Assembly: GCA_031289865.1 (NCBI GenBank)
Contig: JAITOQ010000003.1
Coordinates: forward strand, 1-10,861
DNA length: 10,861 bases
Origin: Clostridiales bacterium
GTDB lineage: Bacteria > Bacillota > Clostridia > Christensenellales > JAISNN01
Reading direction: 5' to 3'
Below are positions 1 to 7,502 of the stretch, one piece after another. Numbering within the stretch: the stretch's first letter is position 1; each line of letters begins with the position of its first letter. The translations under genes were made by a program, and so were the position numbers. The notes beneath the pieces are model-generated. The model saw only the letters and a list, made by a program, of their open reading frames with translations. It was not told the DNA's origin and made no database searches.

Positions 1-36
1 GCATTTTATAAAAAAGCCCACAAAAGGAGATTTAGC

Positions 37-1452
37 ATGGCTTATCCATACAACAATCGACCGACGTACAACACCCGACCCAATTACAGCTTCGGCGGCG
101 GCTATTACGGCTACGACAACCGTAACGGCGGCGGCGGGGACGACGGAAAAAAGCGGAAGCTTTGGATCATAATCCTTTGCGCGGTTTTAGCGGTCGCAAT
201 CATTGCGGGCGGGATCGTGACGGCTATCGTGATCCACAACAAAAACAACGGCGGCGACGGCGGGACGGAAACTCCCGAAAACCCGATTATCGAGCCTGCG
301 GTTTTTGGCTATGAATTGACGGACGGTGGCACGGGCTATGAGGTCGCGGGGATAGAAAAAGCGTCCACTGACGGCACATATATCGTTCCGTCAGAGGTGA
401 ACGGACTGCCCGTGACGGGTATAAAAGCCGCGGCATTCCAAAACAATACGAATATAAAAAAGTTGGTTTTGCCCGACAGTATCACGAGTCTGCCCGCGGG
501 CGCGCTCGGCGGTTGTATCGCGCTCGTTGAGCTTTCTCTTCCGTTTGTCGGAAAGAGCCGCGAAAGCGCGACGCTTGACGGCTTTGAGAATGCGGAGGCA
601 TGTCTATTCTATCTATTCGGAGAAAATGCGGCGGCGATACCGCAATCCTTAAAGACCCTTAGAGTGAATCACGACGTCGCATCGTTTGCATTATATGGCG
701 GCGGGTTAGGCGTGGTGATATCGGATCACGGACCGAATTACGGGAAATATATCGGGGGAAAATCGGATTTGTCGATAGACAACTTGATTTTCGGCGAGAA
801 TGTCAGATGGATAAGTATATATGCTTTTGCGGATATCAAAATCAAGCATATCGAATTTGGCGAAACGGGCGAGGCTCTCGCGATAGACAGATATGCTTTC
901 GCCTATACGAAGGGCATCGACAGCTTGACGATTTCCGCAAGGATTTTCAATATCGGAGCGAGTGCCTTTCTTGAAGCACCGATAAAGACCTTGAGCTTTT
1001 CGGAAGGGGAGCGTGACCTCGTGATAGGCGGGTATGCGTTTTCGGATATCGCGATTACAAGCGTACATTTCCCGGATAGATTAAATGCGTTAGGAAGCTA
1101 TGTGTTTTATAATGCGGCTGAACTAAAAACCGTGACATTCGGAGCGGACAGTCTATTGGAGAGCGTAGGCGCGTATGTGTTCTTTGGTTGTGATAATTTG
1201 GTTGAATTAACGATAACAAGCAAAGATATCAAATCCATAAGCATACATGCCTTTAAAAACAATCCGAAGGAAGAAGCAAATGTGCTGACCCGTCTCTCAT
1301 TCACTAAATATACGTTTGAGGAAGCAAAAGCAAAGTGGACATGGGAGGAAGAAGATAGGATCATAGACGAAAACAACGTAGAGTCGTATGTGCATTATAC
1401 GGCGGACGACTTTGCCGCCGCATACGCGGGTGTCGTACATTGGAAAAACTGA
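37..1452 (+). CDS. Membrane-anchored BspA-like leucine-rich-repeat (LRR_5) surface protein
   Basis: A 471-residue protein, probably displayed outside the cell by one N-terminal membrane helix. Residues 1-37 are rich in Gly, Tyr, Asn and Pro. KKRK at 38-41 precedes a hydrophobic segment at about 42-66, so the positive-inside rule puts the short N-terminus in the cytoplasm and the rest outside. A Gly/Asn linker (about 67-76) leads to a domain starting near residue 88 (FGYELTDGG, then the IVPSEVNGLPVTGI pattern) that is typical of BspA-type LRR_5 proteins. Repeats of the form IxxxAFxxxxxIKxLxxP recur to about residue 430, and SLPFVG near 177 is a common phrase of the family. Start chosen because AAAGGAGA (23-30) lies 6 bases before the ATG. 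LRR_5 proteins are often adhesins or binding proteins; the ligand here is unknown. A terminator follows, so it is probably not co-transcribed with the cas genes. Confidence 0.85.
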   Translation: MAYPYNNRPTYNTRPNYSFGGGYYGYDNRNGGGGDDGKKRKLWIIILCAVLAVAIIAGGIVTAIVIHNKNNGGDGGTETPENPIIEPAVFGYELTDGGTGYEVAGIEKASTDGTYIVPSEVNGLPVTGIKAAAFQNNTNIKKLVLPDSITSLPAGALGGCIALVELSLPFVGKSRESATLDGFENAEACLFYLFGENAAAIPQSLKTLRVNHDVASFALYGGGLGVVISDHGPNYGKYIGGKSDLSIDNLIFGENVRWISIYAFADIKIKHIEFGETGEALAIDRYAFAYTKGIDSLTISARIFNIGASAFLEAPIKTLSFSEGERDLVIGGYAFSDIAITSVHFPDRLNALGSYVFYNAAELKTVTFGADSLLESVGAYVFFGCDNLVELTITSKDIKSISIHAFKNNPKEEANVLTRLSFTKYTFEEAKAKWTWEEEDRIIDENNVESYVHYTADDFAAAYAGVVHWKN

Positions 1453-1469
1453 AAATAAATAGGATAAGT

Positions 1470-1506
1470 CGGGGTTGTTTTAAAAGACAGCCCCGTTCTA
1501 TTTATT
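1470..1506 (+). terminator. Intrinsic terminator after the LRR surface protein gene
   Basis: Arms CGGGGTTGT (1470-1478) and ACAGCCCCG (1487-1495) form a 9-bp stem with one G-T wobble and an 8-base loop, followed by the T-rich run TTCTATTTATT. The flanks TAAATAG (about 1456-1462) and CTATTTA (1498-1504) could extend pairing. The stem starts 17 bases after the TGA stop of the surface-protein gene. Confidence 0.75.
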
Positions 1507-1540
1507 AGACGGCGCGACTAAATCATCGACTGCTTAGAAA

Positions 1541-1631
1541 AAAACACGCAATTCAATTTAAAAAAAAGATTATGTAATTCAATACTAAAAAAATTACGCA
1601 ATTCGATTTAAAAAAGATTGCGCAATTCAAT
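1541..1631. repeat. Four-copy A-tract plus CGCAATTCAAT direct repeat
   Basis: The core CGCAATTCAAT (or a 1- to 2-base variant) occurs at 1547-1557, 1573-1583, 1597-1607 and 1621-1631, a spacing of 26, 24 and 24 bases. Copies 2-4 are each preceded by a run of six or more A residues, and the first by a shorter A-rich stretch. The patch lies between the terminator and the ribosome binding site of the lipoprotein gene. It could be a regulatory or bent-DNA region upstream of that gene, or simple tandem duplication. I could not find a convincing -35/-10 promoter pair inside it. Confidence 0.7.
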
Positions 1632-1647
1632 AAATCAATAAACAAAA

Positions 1648-1653
1648 AGGAGG
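1648..1653 (+). promoter_or_regulatory. Strong ribosome binding site with no start codon at the right distance
   Basis: AGGAGG lies in a good A-rich context, but no ATG, GTG, TTG or CTG in the lipoprotein frame follows within 5-12 bases. The in-frame codon at 1660-1662, at the expected distance, is AAC. The first canonical in-frame start is the TTG at 1696, 42 bases downstream. Confidence 0.6.
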
Positions 1654-1695
1654 CAGAGCAACAAAAACACAATTTGGAAAGCCCTTATTTTAATC

Positions 1696-2124
1696 TTGAC
1701 GGCGGTCATGATTGCGGGAGTACTGACGGCGTGCAAGCCCAAAGATTATGAGGGCATGTACAACGACGACGCAAAAATTGCGTCAAGTGACGACATCTGT
1801 AGCAAAAAAAGCTCGACGACAAACTATATTGCGGGCGTTCACAAACAAAAAACCAAGGTTTTCAACGGCGTAGAAAGCATAAGAACCGTCACCGTTCCGG
1901 AAAATCCGTCCATAAAACTCGACCTCAAAATCAACGGCGGAAAATTTAAAATCGTATTAGTCTCCGAGAACAAAACCGTCTACCTTCTCACGTCCGAATC
2001 CACCGACGGCGAAAAAATCCTCCATACAGAGCTTCCCGCCGGCAAATATAAATTAAAATTAGTCGGCGTAAAAGCAAACTTTGAGCTGTCTATCGTCTGT
2101 ACGGTTTTTCAATGGAATGAATAA
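1696..2124 (+). CDS. Small lipoprotein of unknown function (true N-terminus probably further upstream)
   Basis: A secreted, lipid-anchored protein of unknown role. The lipobox LTAC puts the lipidated Cys at 1732-1734 (residue 13 from the TTG start at 1696), with hydrophobic MIAGVL before it. From this TTG the signal peptide lacks the usual positive N-region. The same frame stays open back to 1642 and would read NKNTIWKALILILTAVMIAG, a textbook lipoprotein signal with Lys residues, preceded by a strong AGGAGG at 1648-1653. So the native start probably lay near 1660, where the codon is now AAC. The mature part is about 130 residues. It begins with an Asp/Ser/Lys-rich segment and ends in a beta-rich domain with GKFKIVLV, ELPAGKYKLKLVGVKANFEL and similar alternating strands, a pattern seen in small clostridial lipoproteins. 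The stop lies 41 bases before cas3 with no terminator between, so transcription could run into the cas genes. Confidence 0.65.
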   Translation: MTAVMIAGVLTACKPKDYEGMYNDDAKIASSDDICSKKSSTTNYIAGVHKQKTKVFNGVESIRTVTVPENPSIKLDLKINGGKFKIVLVSENKTVYLLTSESTDGEKILHTELPAGKYKLKLVGVKANFELSIVCTVFQWNE

Positions 2125-2165
2125 GAGAGAAGGGGCGGAATAAAACGAAAGAGGAGATAATATTC

Positions 2166-4571
2166 GTGTTTTACGCAAGAAAAGATGATAAAGAAAACTA
2201 TCAGACGTTAGCAGAGCATTTGCGGAATGTCGGCGAGTTGGCTTGCGGATATGCGGAGGAAAAAGGATTTTCTCACATTACCGCGCTTGCCGGTTTGTTG
2301 CACGACTTGGGAAAAGCTACGGCAGAGTTTCAAAAATATCTCAAAGACGGAGGCGAGAAGGGAAGTGTGGTTCACGCACCGCAAGGCGCGATGTTTGTTT
2401 CTGAAACGGATTGCAAAAATTCTCCCGCCGCGGTTTTGTTAAAAGAAATATTGGAAATGACAATCTTCTCACATCATAATAAGCTGTGCGACGGAGCTTC
2501 TCCGGACGGGGAAGAGATTTTTTATGAGAGGTTGGAAAGAAAGGCGGAGGATAAATTCCATTATAAAGAGGTAAAACAAAACAACCCATATCGAGGAAAC
2601 GAAAGTGAAATAAACGAGTTGTTTTGTTTGGCAGCGACGGAGCTTGAAAAGCTGTTAAATCAGTTAGGACAAACCTATAAAAACAATAAACAATCCGCAC
2701 AGTTTGCTTTGGGTCTGTTTGTAAAATACATATATTCTTGCTTAATCGACGCGGACAGATTAGACGCTTATTTGTTTGATCTTAAAGAAGACTTTAACGA
2801 GATTCTTCCCGATTGGGATATGTTGATAAAAACCTTTGAAGAGGGACTGAAAAAGACCGTTGAAAAAAACCTCTTAGATTTCAAGCAAACGGACGAAATT
2901 TCAAAGATTCGTTCCGCTATTTCCGAAAAGTGCAAGGCCGCGGCGAATAAAGATACGGGTATCTATCAATTATCCGTTCCGACGGGCGGCGGGAAAACCC
3001 TCTCTTCTTTGAGATTTGCGCTGTACCATTGCGGAAAACGCGACGAAAGCGGAAAATACAATAAAAAACGAATCATATATGTGATACCGTACCTCTCCAT
3101 TATAGAACAAACGGCAAAAAGTATCCGTGATATTTTGAATCTCGGCAAAGAAAACGATATATTACTCGAGCATCATTCAAATATCGTTGCGCCCGAGGAC
3201 GATGAGGACAGAACCTTAAGAAAGCTTGCAACGTCGCGTTGGGATCAACCGATCGTTGTTACTACCATGGTTCAATTTTTGGAAACAGTTATGTCCGCAA
3301 GCGGCGGTAAGCTCCGCAAGTTTCATAATATGCAAGATTCGGTGATTATCTTTGACGAAATTCAATCCTTGCCGATAAAATCGATACACTTGTTTAACGA
3401 GGTCGTTAGCTTTCTTTCAAAAATATTGGGGGCAACCGTTCTGTTGTGTACGGCGACGCAACCGTCGCTTGAAAAAACGACAAGAAAAAATCTTTTGCTT
3501 GCGGACAGCCCAAACTTAATCGAGGATGTTTCCGAATATTTTGACAAATTAAAACGGACGAAAGTTAAGGTTGAGGAAGAAAAGGATACGGAGGCTTTTT
3601 CAAACTTTGTCTTTGAGAAAGGACGGGAAGATGGAAATACTCTTGTCATTGTAAACACGAAAAAGGTTGCGCGTGAGGTTTTTGAAAGAGTAAAAAGAAA
3701 CGACGTTCAAAAGCAATTCGATATATACCACTTATCAACCTCTATGTGTTCGGCGCATAGATTTGACGTGATTAAAAAAATTCTTGCCGATTTAGAAGCA
3801 ATTCGCAAGGGTACAAAAACGGATAAAAAAATAATTTGCATTTCAACGCAGCTCATAGAGGCGGGTGTTGACGTTTCGTTTGCCTGCGTAATCCGTGCGT
3901 TAGCCGGGTTGGACTCGATTGCGCAAGCGGCGGGAAGATGCAACCGAAACGGCGAAAGCGTCGGAACAAAAACCGTGTTTGTCGTTCCGTTAAAGGACGA
4001 AAATTTGGATAAATTAAAAGACGTAAAACTTGGAAAGGAAATCGCCGCCAGAGTAATAAGAGAAAATCAAAATGCCGATTATCTCGATACAAAAATTTTA
4101 AAACGGTTTTATGATTACTATTTTGTGAGGAGAGAAGGCGAAATGGATTGTCCGACCGATACGGGCGAATCAGTCTATGAAATGTTGTCGGCAAACGATT
4201 TGGGAAAGAATAATTATAAAAATAGGAAAAAACGCGCTTTCAACGGCTATATCGCACAGGCTTTTTTATCTGCGGACGAAAATTTTTCGGTGATTGACAA
4301 AAAGACAAAATCGGTGGTGGTGTCTTACGGAAAAGCCGATGCTTTAAAAGAAAGATATAAAACGGCAGTAAATATCAAAGAAAAATTAGCGATTATCAGA
4401 GAGCTTGGAAAATACAGCGCATCGTTATATGATTATGAGATCGATATAATGGAAAGTCGTGGCGCGCTTTCCGTGTTGGACGAGGAATTCGGTATTTGGT
4501 ATTTAAATTTAAATTATTCCGCAGAGGTAGGCGTTTTAACGGAGATGAAAACCGAAAATTATATGGTATAA
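2166..4571 (+). CDS. cas3: CRISPR-associated nuclease-helicase Cas3 (type I-C), HD domain plus SF2 helicase
   Basis: Recruited by Cascade to target R-loops, this protein nicks, unwinds and degrades the non-target DNA strand. At 801 residues it is full length for the HD-helicase form. The N-terminal HD nuclease shows H18, H46-D47 with K50 (LLHDLGKAT), H70 (VVHAPQGA) and H103-H104 (SHHN). The helicase shows Walker A TGGGKT at 273-278, the DEIQ Walker B at 397-400, TATQP at 429-433, STQLIEAGVDV at 560-570 and the arginine-finger motif QAAGRCNR at 587-594. The C-terminal residues after about 640 form the accessory domain. The GTG start at 2166 is chosen because GAGGAG (2151-2156) lies 9 bases before it and the HD domain begins soon after. 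It is the first gene of the cas block, separated from cas5 by 79 bases containing an inverted repeat. All catalytic residues checked are intact, so it should be active. Confidence 0.97.
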   Translation: MFYARKDDKENYQTLAEHLRNVGELACGYAEEKGFSHITALAGLLHDLGKATAEFQKYLKDGGEKGSVVHAPQGAMFVSETDCKNSPAAVLLKEILEMTIFSHHNKLCDGASPDGEEIFYERLERKAEDKFHYKEVKQNNPYRGNESEINELFCLAATELEKLLNQLGQTYKNNKQSAQFALGLFVKYIYSCLIDADRLDAYLFDLKEDFNEILPDWDMLIKTFEEGLKKTVEKNLLDFKQTDEISKIRSAISEKCKAAANKDTGIYQLSVPTGGGKTLSSLRFALYHCGKRDESGKYNKKRIIYVIPYLSIIEQTAKSIRDILNLGKENDILLEHHSNIVAPEDDEDRTLRKLATSRWDQPIVVTTMVQFLETVMSASGGKLRKFHNMQDSVIIFDEIQSLPIKSIHLFNEVVSFLSKILGATVLLCTATQPSLEKTTRKNLLLADSPNLIEDVSEYFDKLKRTKVKVEEEKDTEAFSNFVFEKGREDGNTLVIVNTKKVAREVFERVKRNDVQKQFDIYHLSTSMCSAHRFDVIKKILADLEAIRKGTKTDKKIICISTQLIEAGVDVSFACVIRALAGLDSIAQAAGRCNRNGESVGTKTVFVVPLKDENLDKLKDVKLGKEIAARVIRENQNADYLDTKILKRFYDYYFVRREGEMDCPTDTGESVYEMLSANDLGKNNYKNRKKRAFNGYIAQAFLSADENFSVIDKKTKSVVVSYGKADALKERYKTAVNIKEKLAIIRELGKYSASLYDYEIDIMESRGALSVLDEEFGIWYLNLNYSAEVGVLTEMKTENYMV

Positions 4572-4635
4572 TACTGTTTAGCCTAATCTCAAAAATCTAA
4601 CCGAATTTTGGGTGTTTTTGAAGACGAAACAGTAT
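4571..4635. repeat. Nested inverted repeat between cas3 and cas5
   Basis: The outer arms ATACTGTTT (4571-4579) and AAACAGTAT (4627-4635) are perfectly complementary. Inside them TCAAAAA (4589-4595) pairs with TTTTTGA (4615-4621). Each outer arm is part of a TATAAT (4567-4572, which contains the cas3 stop codon, and 4633-4638). As RNA this would be an imperfect hairpin of about 65 bases just before the cas5 ribosome binding site (AGGAGG near 4641-4646). Possible roles are differential expression or mRNA processing between cas3 and the Cascade genes, or an operator. It has no T-run placed to act as a simple terminator. Confidence 0.6.
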
Positions 4636-4650
4636 AATTAAGGAGGACGT

Positions 4651-5427
4651 ATGATAAATAAAACAGAGAAAAAACGAAATTCAGTGGAATTTGAAGTGTA
4701 TGGAAAATACGCTTTGTTTTCCGATCCTATTACACGAGTCGGAGGAGAAAAATTTTCTTATCAGATACCGACGTATCAAGCGTTAAAGGGAATTATAGAA
4801 TCGGTATATTGGAAGCCTACTTTGGTTTGGATAATAGATTCCGTTCGTGTGATGAATAAAATCCAGACCGAAGGGAAGGGTATCCGTCCGATAAAAATGG
4901 GCGGCGGTAACGACCTATCGTACTATACCTATCTAAAAGAGGTTCGCTATCAAGTATCGGCGCATTTTGAATGGAACGAAAACCGTCCCGACCTTAAAAA
5001 GGACAGAAACGAAAACAAGCATCACAACATAGCAAAGAGAACGATCGAAAAGGGCGGTCGGCGTGATATTTTTTTGGGGACAAGGGAATGCCAAGGATAT
5101 GTCGAGCCGTGTGAATTTTGTAGCGGTAATAGTTTTTATGACGATTACGGCGAAATCAACTTCGGTTTTATGCTCCACGGAATGGATTATCCGGACGAAA
5201 CCGGTAAAAAAGAATTCGGGTTGCGGTTTTGGAATTGCGTTATGAAAGACGGGGTTATTTCATTTCCGCCTCCGACCGACGCGCAATTGACTAACAGAGT
5301 TATTCGCGAAGGGATTTCCATAAAAGAATTTGAGATAGGAAAAAATCAGTTATCCGTCGACACGGAATACGAAGCCGTAATGCAAGGTGTCAATCACGCC
5401 GATGCGGAAGAGGGGGGAGCGGAATAA
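4651..5427 (+). CDS. cas5c: Cas5c (Cas5d) pre-crRNA processing endoribonuclease and Cascade subunit, type I-C
   Basis: In type I-C, which lacks Cas6, Cas5 cleaves the repeat RNA and stays bound to the crRNA 5' handle. The protein is 258 residues, slightly long for the family. The N-terminal RAMP part reads DPITRVGGEKFSYQIPTYQA, followed by LKGIIESVYWKP, matching the I-C Cas5 pattern (TRPE...SYDVMTPSAARGILEAI.WKP) with different wording around the usual MTPSAA. The Bacillus halodurans Cas5d triad Tyr-Lys-His probably corresponds to Y37 and K123-H124 (NKHHN); this alignment is made by eye. GTREC (about 146-150), CEFCSG and a Gly-rich FGFMLHG follow. Two Cys in CEFC are close together but I do not claim metal binding. 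AGGAGG precedes the ATG by about 4 bases. The stop TAA shares one base with the cas8c ATG, indicating translational coupling. Confidence 0.95.
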   Translation: MINKTEKKRNSVEFEVYGKYALFSDPITRVGGEKFSYQIPTYQALKGIIESVYWKPTLVWIIDSVRVMNKIQTEGKGIRPIKMGGGNDLSYYTYLKEVRYQVSAHFEWNENRPDLKKDRNENKHHNIAKRTIEKGGRRDIFLGTRECQGYVEPCEFCSGNSFYDDYGEINFGFMLHGMDYPDETGKKEFGLRFWNCVMKDGVISFPPPTDAQLTNRVIREGISIKEFEIGKNQLSVDTEYEAVMQGVNHADAEEGGAE

Positions 5428-7502
5428 TGGGACTCTTTTCAAATCTTTTAGAAACCTATGAAAAATGCCAAGACGCGGTGGGCATCGTACCGCTAAACGA
5501 CGACGGCGAAGCGGACGAAAAGAAGACTTTTTTACCGTTTTTTCACACAACATCTGAATCACAATCACTAGTTTGTGTGACAATTGACGGAAACGGAAAG
5601 TTTGTTTCTGTTGTACGAAATGAAAAGCAAACGACAATCATTCCTTGTTCGGAAGAATCAGCGGGAAGAACAGGTACAACGATTCAGCCGCATCCTCTTT
5701 GCGACCAGTTGGCTTATGTCGACAAGGATTTTAACAAAGGCAAATTTGAAGTATACAAAGGTCAATTAGCGCAATGGAAAAGCGACAATATAAAGTTGAA
5801 TGCAATCTACACCTATCTTACCGAAAACAGCGTTGTCGAGGCATTAAAAACCGCCGGATTGTTTAAGGAAAGTGAATTTAATAAAGAAACCGGTTGTCCC
5901 AAGGAAAACATCAACAAAATAGGCGTTCGATTTTCCGTTCAAGTCGAGGGAGATGTTACCCCGAATGTTTGGGAAGATAAGGCGTTGAGGGATTTATGGA
6001 TAAATTATTATTACCCGATTAAAATTCAAAAAACCAACGTACAAGGCATTGATTATTTAGGAGGAAAACCTTTATTATCTATTGTCAGAAACTATCCAAA
6101 AAATATAATAGGTGGCAACCCAAAGTTGATTTCTTGCAACGATGAAGACGGATTTACCTACAGAGGGCGTTTTGTAGATCAAGACGAAGCGATTTTGGTG
6201 GATTCTGTTTCTTCGGAAAAAGTGCATTCAACTTTAAAATGGCTTGTTAACAATTATGGCTTGCATACCGAAAAACAGGTAGTTGTGATTTGGGCAGTAG
6301 ACGACAACACGGAGGAGATTAAACCCTTTGGAAACTCGCTTGATCTCTTTTCCGATTTGCCGTCGGTCAAAATTGATTCAGAAATTCTTAGTAAAGCGAA
6401 AGTCGAAATAGACGCGAACTATGCGGAAAAAGTCGCAAAGGTTTTAAGAGGGTTCGGGAGCGCGGAAAAAATCAAGGAACACGGTAAAAAAATTGTCATT
6501 GTCATTTTTGACGTGGCAAACTCGGGCAGAATGAGTGTCACTTTTTATCAAGAGTTTCCCGAAGATACATACTTAGAGAGTATCGCTCGGTGGCATGAAG
6601 AGTCCGCTTGGCACTTATCCGCCTTTCAAAAAGGAAAAAAAGCAAAAGGAAAGAAAACGAAAGGTAAAGAAGAAAGCAAATTTTATCGGTATATCGGCTG
6701 CCCGTCTTTTGAGGATATTGTGTTTGCGATTTACGGAAATCCTAGAGTGGATAATGATAAAGCATATAAGGTCTTAGAAAAAAATGTAAAAAAACAGTTG
6801 TTAGAATGTATGTTCGGAAGTAGCGACGCTTTTCCAAAAAGCTTTGTGGATATGGCGGCAAGTCGAGCATCAAGACCGCTGTCCTTTACGTACAGCGATG
6901 GCAAGAACAAGGGGTCTTTCAACGAATTTGATTGGAGAAGGTCTTTGGATATAACGTGTTCGCTCACGAAAAAATATATCAAACGAAAACAAGAGGAGGA
7001 AATACAAATGGAACTTGACAAGACAAGAACCGACCGCGATTATCTTTACGGAAGATTGCTTGCGGTGGCTGACCAATTGGAAGCTCGCGCTCTCTACGAG
7101 CAAGATAAGAAAAAGTGGGGAAAAAAAGTGTTTGACTTGAATTCAGACACGGATTCGGACGTGGTTTCCAACGTGGACTCGGATAAGGATTCGAGCAAGG
7201 ACAACAAACGCAATCACCAAAGAGCAACAAACGCAATTCGGCTGATGAGCAGTTTTTCGACAAAGCCTTTTTCGACATGGGGAGTGTTACATCAGCAGTT
7301 GAATCCTTACATAAGCCAATTGGAGAACATGAGATACTATATATTGATTATCAATGAAATCAATTCTCTTTTTGAAGACGGCGACTATATAAGTAATAAA
7401 CCGCTTTCGCCGGTGTATCTGCTTGGATATTCCGCACAATACCGTGCGTTATCAAATAAAAATAAAACAACGGAGGAAAAAGACAATGACGTTACAGAAT
7501 AA
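5427..7502 (+). CDS. cas8c: Cas8c (Csd1) large subunit of type I-C Cascade
   Basis: The large subunit recognises the PAM and holds the R-loop in the Cascade complex. At 691 residues it is longer than most Csd1 proteins (usually about 580-640). Two low-complexity stretches explain much of this: a Lys/Gly-rich run at residues 402-418 and an Asp/Ser-rich run at about 572-594. The N-terminus (MGLFSNLLETYEKCQDAVG) and the C-terminal phrases RATNAIRLMSSF, PFSTWGVLHQQLNPY and KPLSPVYLLGYSAQ are typical of the family. The C-terminal part from residue 528 is helical, equivalent to Cas11, and has its own ribosome binding site and ATG (7008). The ATG at 5427 overlaps the cas5 TAA by one base, with a purine-rich GAGGGGGGAG ribosome binding site just before. 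The 3' end overlaps cas7c by 17 bases. Confidence 0.93.
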   Translation: MGLFSNLLETYEKCQDAVGIVPLNDDGEADEKKTFLPFFHTTSESQSLVCVTIDGNGKFVSVVRNEKQTTIIPCSEESAGRTGTTIQPHPLCDQLAYVDKDFNKGKFEVYKGQLAQWKSDNIKLNAIYTYLTENSVVEALKTAGLFKESEFNKETGCPKENINKIGVRFSVQVEGDVTPNVWEDKALRDLWINYYYPIKIQKTNVQGIDYLGGKPLLSIVRNYPKNIIGGNPKLISCNDEDGFTYRGRFVDQDEAILVDSVSSEKVHSTLKWLVNNYGLHTEKQVVVIWAVDDNTEEIKPFGNSLDLFSDLPSVKIDSEILSKAKVEIDANYAEKVAKVLRGFGSAEKIKEHGKKIVIVIFDVANSGRMSVTFYQEFPEDTYLESIARWHEESAWHLSAFQKGKKAKGKKTKGKEESKFYRYIGCPSFEDIVFAIYGNPRVDNDKAYKVLEKNVKKQLLECMFGSSDAFPKSFVDMAASRASRPLSFTYSDGKNKGSFNEFDWRRSLDITCSLTKKYIKRKQEEEIQMELDKTRTDRDYLYGRLLAVADQLEARALYEQDKKKWGKKVFDLNSDTDSDVVSNVDSDKDSSKDNKRNHQRATNAIRLMSSFSTKPFSTWGVLHQQLNPYISQLENMRYYILIINEINSLFEDGDYISNKPLSPVYLLGYSAQYRALSNKNKTTEEKDNDVTE
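6994..6999 (+). promoter_or_regulatory. Internal ribosome binding site for Cas11c inside cas8c
   Basis: AGGAGG sits 8 bases before an in-frame ATG (7008-7010) within cas8c. It is a perfect anti-Shine-Dalgarno match and as strong as the sites in front of the separate cas genes. It falls where type I-C systems are known to start an independent small subunit. Confidence 0.85.
7008..7502 (+). CDS. cas11c: Cas11c small subunit, translated from an internal start within cas8c
   Basis: Independent translation of a small subunit from the 3' part of cas8 is established for type I-C and some other type I systems. Here the in-frame ATG at cas8c codon 528, with AGGAGG 8 bases upstream, would give a 164-residue protein beginning MELDKTRTDRDYLYGRLLAV. 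Small subunits line the belly of Cascade and stabilise the displaced and target strands. The helical core is interrupted by an Asp/Ser-rich segment at about residues 45-67 of Cas11c (SDTDSDVV to SKDNK), between the ALYEQDKKKW helix and RATNAIRLM. In other I-C proteins I recall, these two regions are joined by a short linker, so this is a lineage-specific insertion. It sits on the same reading frame as cas8c, so both products carry it. Confidence 0.82.
   Translation: MELDKTRTDRDYLYGRLLAVADQLEARALYEQDKKKWGKKVFDLNSDTDSDVVSNVDSDKDSSKDNKRNHQRATNAIRLMSSFSTKPFSTWGVLHQQLNPYISQLENMRYYILIINEINSLFEDGDYISNKPLSPVYLLGYSAQYRALSNKNKTTEEKDNDVTE

Noticed and set aside
706..1376. Minus-strand reading frames inside the LRR surface-protein gene
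   Set aside because: No ribosome binding sites or recognisable domains; the + strand frame has clear family motifs across its length.
4608..4638. A promoter for cas5 using the TATAAT at 4633-4638
   Set aside because: The only -35 candidates (TTGGGT, TTGAAG) are weak or at the wrong spacing; the TATAAT may simply be part of the inverted repeat.
7423..7485. An earlier start for cas7c at 7423
   Set aside because: It would add 21 residues unlike the family and lies inside cas8c without a ribosome binding site, whereas 7486 has GGAGG at the right distance.
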